Notes under the pieces: model-generated
What the model saw: the letters and a program-made list of their open reading frames with translations, nothing else
Database searches by the model: none
Told to the model about the DNA's origin: nothing
In this document: positions 34,874-45,597 of the stretch, in pieces
Position numbering within the stretch: position 1 is the first letter of the stretch
How the letters are laid out: each line of letters starts with the position of its first letter
Program-made: the position numbers and the translations under genes
NCBI GenBank assembly: GCA_036346395.1
Contig: CM070599.1
Span: 18,529,232-18,593,231 of the forward strand
Length of the DNA: 64,000 nucleotides
Source of the DNA: Hsuehochloa calcarea
Lineage: Eukaryota > Streptophyta > Magnoliopsida > Poales > Poaceae
Direction: 5' to 3'

Positions 34874-35460
34874 TTAACTAGGCCTCACAAAGCCTTTCTC
34901 CAAAAGTTCTTCTACTTGCTTCTTCATTTCTACTAGCTCATCGGCTGGCATCCGATAAGGTCTCTTCGAGAGTGGTGCTGTCCCTGGCACTAGATCAATG
35001 ACAAACTCGATGTCACGATCCGGTGGCATTCCTCGTAACTCTTCTCGAAACACATCTGGATACTCTTTGACGACTGGCACATCTTCCAACGAGACGGTCT
35101 TCAGGCTATTGACTAGCAGATGTCCATTACGTACTGAGGTAGATAGAAACTCCACTTTGTTTCCTTTGGTATCCTCGATTGTAACGGCTCTTCGGCCACA
35201 ATCTAGCACGGCTTTGTGCTTGGTTAACCAATCCATGCCAAGGATGACATCTATGGTTTGGGTGTCTAGAATAACCAGGTTAGCTAGAAACTCAACTCCA
35301 GCTATGAGTAACTTAGCCCCTAAACAACCCATATTAGAACTTAACTCTGCTCCAGGTGACTGGACCGACAGAGTACGCTTAAGGTGCATAACTTCCAATT
35401 TATTCTTGGTTGCAAAACTCCATAAACAAACGAATGCGAAGCTCCGTAATCAAGCGTAAG
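34874..35460 (-). pseudogene. T1 protease to RT linker
   Basis: Frame 35398-34874 contains the second half of the protease (LVILDTQTIDVILGMDWLTK) and the pre-RT part (VVKEYPDVFREELRGMPPDR, FVIDLVPGTAPLSKRPYRMP). The protease active site lies just upstream in another frame at about 35455-35425 and reads L-D-Y-G-A-S-H-S-F, so the catalytic D-S-G has become D-Y-G. If real, this abolishes protease activity. Confidence 0.8.
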
Positions 35461-35479
35461 CAGGCAGTATCGAATTTAC

Positions 35480-37400
35480 TAGGAACTTACCCAGTACAAC
35501 TTCTGGTGCTTCCTGGGCTCCTTCCAAAGTGACGTGATTAACACGACCTCTGACCACTGACTGAGGCGCTCCTCCTGGTTGACTGGTTCCCTGAGAAACT
35601 CCTTGGTTGTTCTGCGCACTGGGGTCTTGGCAGGTGTTGCTCCAAGGTTGAAGCGAACCGGAGTGATAGTTCCCTTTTGAGGACACTGTTAGCGAAATGC
35701 CCTGGCTGACGGCAATGGTAACACACTCTTGGTTCATTCTGACGATTGTTGTTTCCTGGGGTGGGGTTGACTGGTGTAGGGTTACGAGAATGCTGAACAA
35801 AAGGACGAGGTGCTGAAGGCGGTGCAGGTGTTCTGAAAGAACTCTGTGGCGGGAAACGATTAAGCTATTTGTGGCACTATCCTTGCCCTCTCGCCGTTGT
35901 GGTGGTGGCTTCCCTATTTGAATCATCCTACGCTATGTAATCCTCCGCCTCCTTGCGTTTGTCCTCCATAACCAACGCCTTGTTAATCACCTCGGAAATG
36001 CAGGAAGGTGTGGGCAAGCGATTGACTTGTAGTCCCGAGTTCGACCCTTCAAGAATCGACTGGCGAGACTCGTCGAAGAGCGACGTCTTACGGAGCATAG
36101 CGAGCTAGCCGAGAAAACTTGTTCGGTAGTCATCACCGACATACCCCTTGCTTGAGAGCGCGAACTCGTCCTTCTTGGATCCATAATGCCTTCAGTACAT
36201 GATATGGCGAAAAGTCATGAGAACTCTTCCTGGTGATATCTCATGCGGTGCTCCATGCGCCGCGCAAGTTTTCCCACCACTCGCCAGCCTATGCCTCCAT
36301 CGATGGGTGGCATACAAAACCTTCTCATGATCGCTGCATTGGGTGATCAAGCCTTCCTCTCAATCACGCGAAGCCAATCATCGCTTCTCTTGGCGAGACA
36401 TGTCCGAGAAAGTTGGTGGACGGGTCCTCATGAATTGACCAATTTGGATGGTCCCCGATGACTATGAGCAACCGGGCTCCTCCTCGATGATGGTTGTGGT
36501 TGTTGTTGTTGTTCATGGCTGCGATCCGTTCATCATGGTGTACATCATCTCAAGGTCAGGCCGCCATGAAGGCTCCAAAGTTCTGTAAGTCAATAGGAGG
36601 TGCTTGGGGTGGTACTGCTCCCGTAGTGGTTTGCTCATTGCCTTCTGATCCTTGGGCTCTGGCTCCACTTGCAGCGGTATGGCGAGTCTGAACCATCTGG
36701 TGAGGTTCCATGGGTTAGATAAGGTAGAGAGCACAAGGTGAGTTAAGAACTAGATAGGGGATAGATTAAACCCAACAAACATGACTCAAGAAACTTGAAT
36801 GAAATAATCTTCATTAATAGCTTAATAGCATGGTCGCAACAAATGCCTAAGGGCCTTTGCAGCTCATACTTGCACACAGGAAAAAGAAGCGAACCTAAGC
36901 ACACAAGCTACCGCCTAAAGGGCGACTCTGAAAAGGAAACTGGCTAAGCCTGACTAAACTGGACTTAGACGAACTACTCGAGAAAGCCTCAAAATCCACG
37001 GCGACGCCCCGCTGGTGTAGACTCGAGTTAGCCGGCATCGTCGCGAATCGATTTCGATGCCCCGGATCGTGCGGAGGGAGCATGCGTGCTAGGTGCGATT
37101 CAAATGCTCCTCCGGCCAGGTGCAACCTCATCGATCCTCTAGAATCTCCTCCGGTCTTCCTCGGCTTCTTACGCTCTTCCGATCTTCCTTTTGATCATCT
37201 TCGAGCTCATGCCGACCGTAGAGAGCTTGCTCTAGGACGGCGATCCTTTCCTCGGCTTCCTCCCAGGCCTGATAGGCGCACCTCAGCTCGGTGGCGGCCA
37301 TCTCCAGCGACTCCTCTGGCGGTGGAACTGCAAGATGCACCATGTGGCATGGCCTTCTCCGCTTGTAGACGGAAAGCGCAGATGTCTCCCCAAGCAACTC
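35480..37400 (-). pseudogene. T1 gag, heavily frameshifted
   Basis: The N-terminal piece 37397-37128 is charged and helical (ATELRCAYQAWEEAEERIAV, then ALYGRHELEDDQKEDRK). The middle part (36740-36000) is broken, with short traces such as FLKG and SEVINKALVMEDKRKEAEDY in different frames. Near 35726-35640 it has a zinc knuckle MCYHCRQPGHFAN; the last Cys is recovered one frame over as CPQKG. The tail joins the protease. Gag would form the particle. Frame choice is uncertain because single-base indels are very frequent here. Confidence 0.65.
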
Positions 37401-37898
37401 GGGATGATAGCGAAAGCGGTGTGTGGCGGCTCTTCAACGTAAATGTGGCACACTGAGCATGGCGGTCGTGGCGACTCTGGATTCCTTGTGTGAAGGTGAT
37501 CCTCCGACCGAGATGTACAAAGGTGGCCGCCTCTAGTGTTCCTCCCGCATAGATTGTCGCAAGCAGACTATACCACGATCCGTCCGTTGACTATGTACTC
37601 ACCGCCACGGTACATCAGGCAATCGAAGCCTCAAGTGTCTGCAATAACTTCCCACACTCTGCGGCAAGTCCTCCGTTGCTATCTCCGAAGGTCGAAGGTA
37701 AGGCATCTGTCAAGACAGACAGAGGTAAGAACCATGTTAAAACAAATGGGAGAGTAAAGAAGTTATAGCAATAGATGAGTTAAGAGAGATATAAGAGGAG
37801 TTAAGCAATTCATTTAGTCTTGCAAGTTAATTTTCTTTTAGAAAATAATTTGAACACTGAACGCCAATCTAACTAAGGTCTAGACCTACGATCAACAT
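37401..37898 (-). other. T1 untranslated leader
   Basis: About 500 bases between primer site and gag. I see no gene on either strand; the short plus-strand frames are not family-like. Confidence 0.5.
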
Positions 37899-37910
37899 GG
37901 CTCGATACCA
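37899..37910 (-). promoter_or_regulatory. T1 primer-binding site (tRNA-iMet, one base short)
   Basis: The minus strand reads TGGTATCGAGCC, four bases from the LTR end. The same one-base loss as in S1. Confidence 0.8.
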
Positions 37911-37914
37911 CTTT

Positions 37915-40870
37915 TGTCGGGACCCAAAATTACGATTCAGACCCTTCGTGTTTAATGCACTAGCCCAGATCACGCTAGTGCACACAAGTGTTAACAAAGA
38001 TGGAAGTCGATCCATACAAGCGAATAGTAACATAAACGAATAACTTTGATTAATAAATAATGGTTTTGACCTTAAGGTCGAGTTACAACCATCGAGCCAC
38101 GCAGGCTACAGAGAAAATAAACGCAGTGAAACGAAAAGGTAGTGGCACCCCATCGATTCACCACAGCAACCGATCGGGATCAAGACCTCACGATTAAGCA
38201 CCTTCGATGTACTCGTCCTCAAATCTTTGGTGAAGACTCCTCCTCCGCTTGATTCGTCAAAACAAGCGTGAGTACACACCGTACTCGCAAGCCACACCAC
38301 GAGATGCAAAATGTATATATGCGGGCTTTTTACAAGGAAAGGCATTTTGTGGCTCTTTTGCATAAATGCAACCTTTGCAATTTAATACAATTTCATAGAT
38401 TGAAAGCAGTAAAACCAATAGACAATAATAATCTTAACAAGTTATTTCACAAAGACACACACTGACCCTAACAGTTATTCACATAGCTAGATGATTTAAT
38501 CACATAGCTCCCTTCCCACACAGCTTTATGAAAACATCTACCCCTAGTGTGAAATTCCGAGCATGTCCATACCAGGACGCGGCTATTCGAATAGATTAAG
38601 TTACACTCTGCAGAGGTTTGTACACTTTACCCACAAGATACACTTAGTGTAGCTAACACTAAGCATAACAAAGCAATTCAGATACCTTATCTTACTATGC
38701 TAGGCCCGTCTTAAAGCAGGCATGTGGTCGCACAGAAGCTCAGTTCAATGACGCACATGGTGAGGTCCTTAATTGACCAAGGCAAGACTTCCACTAACCA
38801 AACCACATAGACACACAGTTAATATTATTCACACAGTCCACGGTCCACCCTTTCACACAAGATTCACCCCTTGCCTCACCCAAATCCTTTTACCACCTGG
38901 TTGATTTAAGTGCAACATATGCCACAAAGACACATAGTACACACAGTTTGTTCACACGGTCTCATATTCACTTAGTCAATTTATAACAAAGAAGATACAT
39001 GACAAGTGATTCGTGGCATGGCTAAGCAATCTAATACGCATCTAACCAACCCACGTTGGTGCTACCATATTACCAACTAAATACCAACTAAGGTGACAAG
39101 GAATCGGGACATAGCAATTAACAAGGATGGCATAACAATGTAGGATTAACTCATCGCACCAAAAGCTTTTAAATAAATACTTAAAATTAAGATGCAGAAT
39201 TTGAATTAAAATACTTTTATAATCTTTGGGAAGCAAAATGGTCAAGGGTATAGCTTGCCTTGGAATAGGTTCAAGTGCTGGTCTTGATCTTGAAAGCTCC
39301 TTCTTCCTCAAACCTTCCGTATATCGTCGAAGTCTACCGTGTGAAGCAAACAACAAGAAAAATAAATAACAGAAGTAAATAACTCTGATAAAAATAATTA
39401 AAAATCTCCAATAAATAGATCTTGATTTTATACAAATTTAGAAATTTGAATGGATGGATTTGGAGTTAGGATGCAAAAGTTATGAGGTTTCAAAGTTTGA
39501 AACAAAAGAAAAACCCTAAAAATAGGATTTATTGGAATTCTGAATTATTTTTCAATAGAAAAATCGGATTATTGCGCAAGCATGACGTCGAAGGATTTTC
39601 CGAAATTAAAAGAATTAAAGAATTAACTGACATGTGGGGCCCACATGTCAGTGACCCGGCTCACGGTGGACTAAGTCCACCGAGCCCTCTGGAGTTGAAC
39701 CGGTGCTGGCGTGGCGCACCCGTGCGCGTGGCGCTGACACGGCGCCACGTGGTCGCCACGCATGCGCCACGAGGCGAAGCGGTGAGTGGAGGTGGCGTGG
39801 ACGGCGGCGAGGCGCGCGCCACGGAACCAAGGGTTCCGCGACAGCAGCTCTCCGGTGAAGGTGGGTGGTACCGGCGGGTAGAGGCGCCCGATCGCGAACC
39901 TAGGTGTGCTCCCGGTGCTCGGACGAGCGAAGGCCGCGGCGAGGCTTTGGCGGAGGAGGTGGTACAGGCTCGACGGCGACGGCGTTAGAGGGCTCCTCCA
40001 AGGCGAGGTGAGCACCGGCCAGCGGCGTCACGGGAATCAACGGTGGCGGTGGCGGCACGCGAGGACGACGGAGGCGCGCAATCGAAGCTCCAAGCCCTCG
40101 GTGTGGCGGCGGGAAATCTCGATTCCGGCGAGCACAGGCGAGAGAGAGAGTGGGTGGCGGCCGGGATGGGTGACGCGAGGGGCGCCCGGCTCTCCTTTAT
40201 AGGGCCGGGAGGTCCGGCGGCGTGGCGGCGTGGAGGTCGTGGGCGCGGTTGCGGCTTGGGTGCCGCGGCGCGAGGAGAGGAGAAGACGTGGAGGTCGTGC
40301 GGAGGAGGGCGCGAGTCTCGCGCGCACGTCCGGAGGAACGGGAGGTTGAGGCGCCCGCCGCTGGCTTCGGCGTTGACCGTCAATAAGCGATTCTTGGCAG
40401 CGTCCGCGCGGAGAAGAAGGCGGCGAGGACGAAGGCGGTGGGGTCCACCGGGCAGTGAGACGGGGAGGCGAGGCGCGCGCGTGGCGAGATCGCCGTCCAG
40501 TCCCGATCGGACGGCTACGGAGAGATGGGCCAGATGAGCAGTGTTGGGCCGAGAGATTCGCCCAACGATCGCTTGAGATTTAAATTAGTTTTTCGTTTTT
40601 AGAAAATAGCGTAAATTCAAATAAGCAATGGAAAATAGCAAATGATCTTGGAAAAATTCTAGAAAATTCTGTAAAATATAACCAAGCATATGGAATCTAA
40701 ATAAAATAATTTTGGCAATTGTTAATGTTGGGATTAAGCTCATTAAATCGGTTTATCCTTAAAGTCCATATTAAGCTTTTTAAATTAAAATTCAAATAAA
40801 TCCAAATGGTGAATTCTCTTAATACCATTGTTTAAAAGATTTTTAAAGCTCTGAAAATTGGGATGTTACA
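37915..40870 (-). repeat. T1 5' LTR
   Basis: 2,956 bases, collinear with 29203-32170. It contains the recurring module (38560-38645), the palindrome (about 39626-39653) and minus TATAAA (40196-40201). Mismatches to the partner are mostly short indels or local letter rearrangements, for example CGACTGGG against CGATCGGG. Confidence 0.95.
38560..38645 (-). repeat. Recurring non-coding module, T1 5' LTR copy
   Basis: Same blocks as at 29855-29940: CTATTCGAATAG, CTCTGCAGAGG, ACACTTTACCCACAAGA. Confidence 0.8.
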
Positions 40871-41874
40871 GCCTTCATGGGAGCCCGTTAGTGGAAACCC
40901 TAGGCCTCTCCTATAAATAGAAAGGGGGGAGAGGAAAAACCCCTAAGCATTCATTTTGTCTCTCCAAGTCATTTTCTAGGGTTAGGGTTTGGAGAAGAGA
41001 GGAGAGGAGAGGAAGGTTGTGTGTGTGCTCTTTGTTGAGCTCTTGTCCTCCTTGAGGGAGTGGCTTTGTAACAATCTTGTTGGATCAATCAATCTTGTGA
41101 TGCTTGCTTAAGAGATCGATTCTCTCCTTGTGTTCATCTCTCTTTTGTTGATTTTGGTGCTTCCTTGATTCAAGTGTTTTTGCTTGGTCTCTTGACCTAT
41201 TTTATCTTGCTTTGATATGTGGGGATACTCCTAGAATCATCTAGATCATCAACCCCCACAAGCAAGTCTTGAATCAAGTTTTTCATATTTCTAGGGTTTG
41301 TGCACTTCTTTATTAAAATCGTCAGAGATCGTTTCTGTGAAGTGGATCTGGAGAATCGTCGCTAGAAATAGGTCTCTAATATCCTTAGGGAGGTGTGCTC
41401 CAAATTTGGTCAAGTTTCATTGGTTAAATCAAAAGTTGGACCAAATTTCGTTTTGATTTTGGGCATTGTTTTTCAGTACTGGACTAAATCGGTCTTACCG
41501 ATTTATCAACGGCGGTCAGACCGCCCGCTTTTCAGACCACCCGTTAAAGGACGGTTGAACCGATTTAAACCAGTCGGACCGCCCCTTGGTAGCCGGTCAG
41601 ACCGCCAGTGCCCAGACCGACTCAGTAAGATCAATTCTCCACGTTTGTGTCGTGTGGTTAAGAGGGTTATCGAATTCATCACAAGGCTTCCTCTGTGCTC
41701 TTACTGATCTTCTTAGTTTTCATAGCTAAAGGAGTAAAGTTCGTGTTGAATTTGATTAAGGCGAGAATTTTGAGAAAGCGCCTATTCACCCCCCTCTAGT
41801 CGCCTTTACGATCCTACATGAACATAACGAAATATCATCATCTCTATGATTGTCTCTAGGACATATTTCCAACA

Positions 41875-42776
41875 CATACCACTGGACTTTTGGGTTTTAA
41901 TTTGCTATGCTTTCGCTGCTGCATTCAATACTTGTTATTTTAATTTGGCCGGTTGGCCGTGTAATGTAAACTTGTAAACATCTAACTACTATATTTGTTT
42001 CATGTTGTATGCATATTGTATAGATGTGTATATCAATGTTATAGATATGTGTGTTAATTATTGATTATGGAACTAGTACGGTAAATATATGAGAATTTCG
42101 GGTATTAAAATCCTGAGGTCCAATATTTTTTGACACAAAGAAGCAAAAGGGCAGAGTAAAAGTAACAGAAACAGAGTAGTAATATCACAAACTCTCAACT
42201 ACATTGATTCATAACTGAAGCTTACGGCCTTACATAAGAAAGGAACTACTCAAGTCAAGTCTATTTATAGGCTTCAAACACCGACTCTAGACTAGACTGA
42301 CTCAATGCACAGCTCACAGCTCATGTACTCTTTCGTTGCCACCTGAATTAACACAGCTCAATCCAACTCTTGTTTTTGCTAGAAGCTTCAAGGGCCAACC
42401 GTAACTAAGTACTGATCAAGAATGCCGACTTCCATTGTCGGTCCATGCAGCTAGCTTACACTAATCAAATTGCGTTTTGACTTTCCTTCTCAAGAAAATA
42501 AATAAATAACCAACAGCCTGGAAGGCTGAAAATCAATTAGCCATCCTCAAGAAAATATGTTCAGCAGTAACTCCCATGCGTATATGGGGGTAATTCTGAC
42601 TCTTGCCATCCCCTCTAGAGAGGAGCATTATCTAGACTTACAACCTATAAACCATCTCTGTGTTTGGACAAACTGTAGTGAATAGCAATTCCCGTACGCC
42701 TCCAATGCTCTTTGGAACCCCAGAACTCCGTTTCACTTAAGAGGGGTTGAGTAAGTCATGACTGATGACTGAAATT
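41875..42776. other. Low-copy-looking DNA without a recognised gene
   Basis: It follows the A0 LTR end. No frame over 60 codons resembles a known protein. A TATA-like CCTATAAATAG on the minus strand near 42260-42270 could belong to an old LTR, but no termini are visible. Confidence 0.4.
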
Positions 42777-43640
42777 TGTTGGAATTGGGTTCATATCCGG
42801 CTCATTCATTTCGAAAATTTTAAAGTATGCAAAGCTTTATACCAGAAGTCTTAGATCATTGTGATCGAAATCTTAGACCAGGGATCTTAGACCAGTGTGG
42901 TCGAAGGTATAGACCAGTGTGGTTGTAATAATATGGTCGAAGGCAGAGATCAGTGTGGTCAAAAGCATAGACTAGTATGGTTGAAATAATATGGTTAAAA
43001 TCATAGACCATTATGGTCGAAGGCATAGACCAGTGTGGTCATAATGCACTGTCGAAACTGTAGACCAGTGGTCAAAGCTGTAAACCAATGTACAATCAAG
43101 ATCAATAAACATTGCTTAAAGATCATTAATTGGTTTTGAATTAGCAGTTACCAGTGGTTTAAATTTGCAGTTACTAGAGAGTAATTGTCTCGACCTTAAA
43201 ATCATCTGGAGACGTCCAGACATACGATTTTGATCAATTCACTTTCGTTGCTCCTAAATCTTCCTCTCTGTTCTTCTGGATAGAGGGTTGTGCTGTTTGA
43301 ACCAAGCCATCCCTTCTCCTTGGCGTGCACCGATAAGGAGGGTGAACGGGTATCTCTGAACCATTATCGCAGAGTTCACCTGCACCGGGCGACAATAAGG
43401 TTTCGAAAGCGGCAAGATCTGGCGACCGCTCATCATATTTGCATCATCTAGGATTTATAATCGCTCGACCAACTATAAGTTAGTCGTACGACCAGTTTTT
43501 CTGCTATAATAATATTGTCGAGTATGTTTAGAAGTGCAATGAGTTGTCTGCTATTGATATCGCTTTATGCATCTCTAGTTATTTATGATCTTTACCTCAT
43601 AATTAAATATAAAATCAAAATGTTGTCCACATTTCCAACA
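42777..43640. repeat. Solo LTR with target-site duplication
   Basis: 864 bases with termini TGTTGGAATTGG and CCACATTTCCAACA. GAAATT flanks it on both sides (42771-42776 and 43641-43646). There is no internal region, so it is the product of LTR-LTR recombination. The TGTTGGAA ends suggest copia. An array of GACCAGTGTGGTCGAAG-type units fills 42860-43080. Strand is not resolved. Confidence 0.85.
42860..43085. repeat. Array of (A)GACCAGTGTGGTCGAAGGCAT units in solo LTR
   Basis: About ten imperfect units of 18-25 bases. Each contains the inverted pair GACCA...TGGTC, with spacers such as TGTGG and ATTATGG. Related in core to the CGACCA arrays of the other LTRs. Confidence 0.8.
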
Positions 43641-43646
43641 GAAATT

Positions 43647-44183
43647 AGATTAAAAAAATTTCCTTTATGATTGTCTTTCGTCGGCAACAAACATACATAC
43701 TACCAAGCTTTTTGAGACCACCCTAGGGATCTTGGCCCCTCTCTAGTGTTTCGTTCTAAGTTCATCGGGGTGAAGAAATCCGTTTTTTACTCCACTCCAA
43801 TTAATATAGGAATTTATAGCTTTTTCCAATTAGGATAGCTTTTTCAATGTCACCAAAGCAAGCATGAAGTCTCTATTCTCACAAAAGTTACTAGAAACGT
43901 GGTCCTCCCAAGTCACAGTAGAGGGTTTGGGTTGGTGGTATACCACTTTTTTTCTTATAGAAATACCACTGTGAACCTAAACCCCGTGCCGTAAATAGGT
44001 TTGGATTTGACGAATCAGATACAAAATTCGCAGGGTGTATAGCGAGTTATGTACATAATAATAATAATAGCAAAAAAAAAATATCGTATTATTAGGAAAG
44101 TTCTATACCAACTAGCGACTGACACGGAATAAATAGTACCCTTTTCTTTTTGTGAATCTGTCTCATCTTACTAAGATGTTGCA
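43647..44183. other. Non-coding stretch before WAK remnant
   Basis: AT-rich, with runs such as AATAATAATAATAG near 44055. I see no gene or clear transposon ends. It may include intron or upstream sequence of the WAK remnant that follows. Confidence 0.35.
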
Positions 44184-44325
44184 GATATTGACGATAGCAA
44201 CAAACCAGGCATATGTAAAGGAGTATGCCAAAATACTATGGGGACATACCATTGCTCCGAGTACCCTGATAAAACACAATATGATACCGCAACAATGCAG
44301 TGCACCCTGACAAGAAGGCAAAATA
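44184..44325 (+). pseudogene. WAK-like EGF exon, first copy
   Basis: After an acceptor-like GTTGCAG the plus strand reads DIDDSNKPGICKGVCQNTMG, then TYHCSEYPDKTQYDTATMQC. This is a calcium-binding EGF-type module as found just outside the membrane in wall-associated kinases. Those are plasma-membrane receptor kinases that bind pectin fragments and signal in growth or defence. D-I-D and several Cys are kept; DECK-type residues and one Cys (SEYP for CP) are altered. No upstream galacturonan-binding exon is visible. A second version of the end of this exon occurs at 45050-45141. Confidence 0.6.
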
Positions 44326-45045
44326 CTAATTCTCACGATCCTATCATTCTTCTCTACCTTTCCCACCATACATGGCAGCTTGCACACATCAAGCAGCAAG
44401 AATATATACTTATTACAGCAATATACACGATGTATCTTTAATTCTGGGAGTACATATCTCTGAATCTGCGAGTACTAGTTACTAGTTACTCCCGGGGGTT
44501 AAAAATGCTTCTAAAAGAGGAAAAAGCACACATCGTTTGCAATGTTACCACCAAAGCTTCATACATAATCAGTAATGAGGACTCGATCCATATATGATAA
44601 CAAGGTGCCATGTGAGGTCAACAACTCAGTAGGTGAAACGAATAGTAGGCAAACGAATGTAAATTGGAGTCCGGTTCGGTAACACGGCGACCAGAGTCTG
44701 AGCAATGTGCAGCGCATGTTGATCACGAGAGGAACCTTGAGAGGCTTTGTCTTCTAACACTCCCCTGCAGTCTGAACATGGAGCAGCTGCAGCAAGTGCA
44801 ATCACGAGAATTTGTAAAGGAGTATACCGTGGAGCATGAGTGCGGAGGGTTCAGGTCGGGACTAAACGGGATCATTTCCTTTCCTTCCGGTTTGTTTGCT
44901 TACTGTCTAACCGTCCAACAAAGTGAGGGTCTTGAAGCGACTGTTCAGTTTTGCCCCTGAATGATCAACGATAAGTTGTGGTCGAGGTGCTAACACCTCT
45001 AGCACCTCTACAGACTACATGGACAGAACTAGTACTCTAATACTG
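44326..45045. other. Between the two WAK exon copies
   Basis: Includes a 98-codon frame (44664-44960) with scattered Cys and the run NMEQLQQVQSREFVKEYTVE that I cannot assign. It could be a degraded WAK extracellular exon or chance. Confidence 0.3.
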
Positions 45046-45141
45046 TAGGAAGATTCCATTGCACTGATTGTCCATACAAAACACAGTACAATACTATAAC
45101 AATGCAGTGCACGTCGCCAAAAAAAGGAAAATCTTCTATTA
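45046..45141 (+). pseudogene. WAK-like EGF exon end, second copy
   Basis: Reads NTVGRFHCTDCPYKTQYNTI, then TMQCTSPKKGK. It ends at a good donor (TTAG then GTGAGT at 45142). The 81-base intron 45142-45222 ends TTATTACAG, the small intron expected between the EGF and membrane exons of this family. Nearly parallel in sequence to 44240-44320, so the exon was duplicated locally. The first half of the module is degraded by a stop. Confidence 0.6.
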
Positions 45142-45221
45142 GGTGAGTTCTATACATGTTAATTTCACAATGAATATGAACAAGTAAAAACAGGACAAGA
45201 CTGAGGAGAATAATTATTACA

Positions 45222-45597
45222 GGTATTTCCAGTGGGCTTAGTGTCGGCTTTGGTGTTCTACTTTTCAGCTTAAGTGCAATATTTCTCATCTGTATATGGA
45301 AAAGAGGCATGCAAAAGTAACTACGTAGGAAGCATTTTCGGAAGAACCAAGGCCTTCTCCTATAACTACTAATATCGTAAATGCAAGTGACAAGATAAAG
45401 ATTTTCTCTTTGGAGGAACTAGAAAAGTCAACAAATAACTTTTATCCTACACATATCCTTGGTCATGGAGCACAGGCCATGTTGTATAAAGACATCTATC
45501 TGACCAAACGTATGGTGACCGTAAAAAGGTCTGAGGACATTGAGGAAGGTGAGATCTATCAATTCATTAATGAGGTGGCAATTCTCTCTCAAATTGT
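45222..45597 (+). pseudogene. WAK-like transmembrane and kinase N-lobe, truncated
   Basis: The exon begins GISSGLSVGFGVLLFSLSAI, continuing FLICIWKRGMQK: one membrane span followed by a basic stop-transfer region. A TAA (45318) and a frameshift break the juxtamembrane (RRKHFRKNQGLLL). The kinase then resumes: KIFSLEELEKSTNNFYPTHI, glycine loop LGHGAQAMLYKD (degraded from G-x-G-x-x-G) and VTVKRSEDIEEGEIYQFINE with the ATP-binding Lys. It stops at AILSQI, where a TGTAATGACCCG sequence starts. The rest of the kinase is absent, so it is a dead gene fragment. Confidence 0.8.

Larger units (their letters stand above)
29203..40870 (-). mobile_element. T1, Tekay-type chromovirus
   Basis: A complete minus-strand Ty3/gypsy element of 11,668 bases, bounded by GCCTT (29198-29202 and 40871-40875). 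LTRs are 29203-32170 and 37915-40870. The internal region carries, in minus order, gag, protease, RT, RNase H, integrase and a chromodomain, so it is a chromovirus. RT motif FIDDILVYSKS, the chromodomain type and the LTR start TGTAACATCCC fit the Tekay/Del clade (clade from memory). All frames are broken. Confidence 0.95.
19193..41818 (+). mobile_element. S2, SIRE-type copia element
   Basis: A complete plus-strand copia element with target duplication TGAAC (19188-19192 and 41819-41823). LTRs are 19193-21053 and 28268-41818, the second interrupted by T1. Domain order gag-protease-integrase-RT-RNase H is copia. Long gag with two zinc knuckles, a 1.4-kb 3' spacer and the overall layout suggest the SIRE/Maximus lineage (maize Opie and Ji belong there); lineage is inference. 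Net length without T1 is about 10.95 kb. Confidence 0.95.
28268..41818 (+). repeat. S2 3' LTR, interrupted by T1
   Basis: Parts 28268-29202 and 40876-41818, about 1,878 bases when rejoined. The uninterrupted 5' LTR reads TGTGGGCCTTCATGGGAG at the corresponding place (20101-20118), which gives the empty site for T1. Palindrome clusters at 28365-28460, 28625-28720 and 41505-41625. Confidence 0.95.
17931..41874 (-). repeat. A0, Angela-type copia LTR split by S2
   Basis: Two parts (17931-19192 and 41824-41874) rejoin to one LTR when S2 and one copy of TGAAC are removed. The right end CTAGGACATATTTCCAACA is the Angela/BARE-type terminus (TGTTGGAAATAT on the minus strand). The first part is collinear with LTR A (from about 60310). 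It has a minus TATA box at 18195-18203 and a TACGACCA-type array at 18310-18480. The far end, about 190 bases, is lost at the T2 border. No internal region is attached, so it is a truncated solo LTR or LTR fragment. Confidence 0.8.

Noticed and set aside
44664..44960. 98-codon frame in the WAK region as an independent gene
   Set aside because: No recognised domain, no promoter, isolated between exon remnants. Kept only as a note in the interval description.
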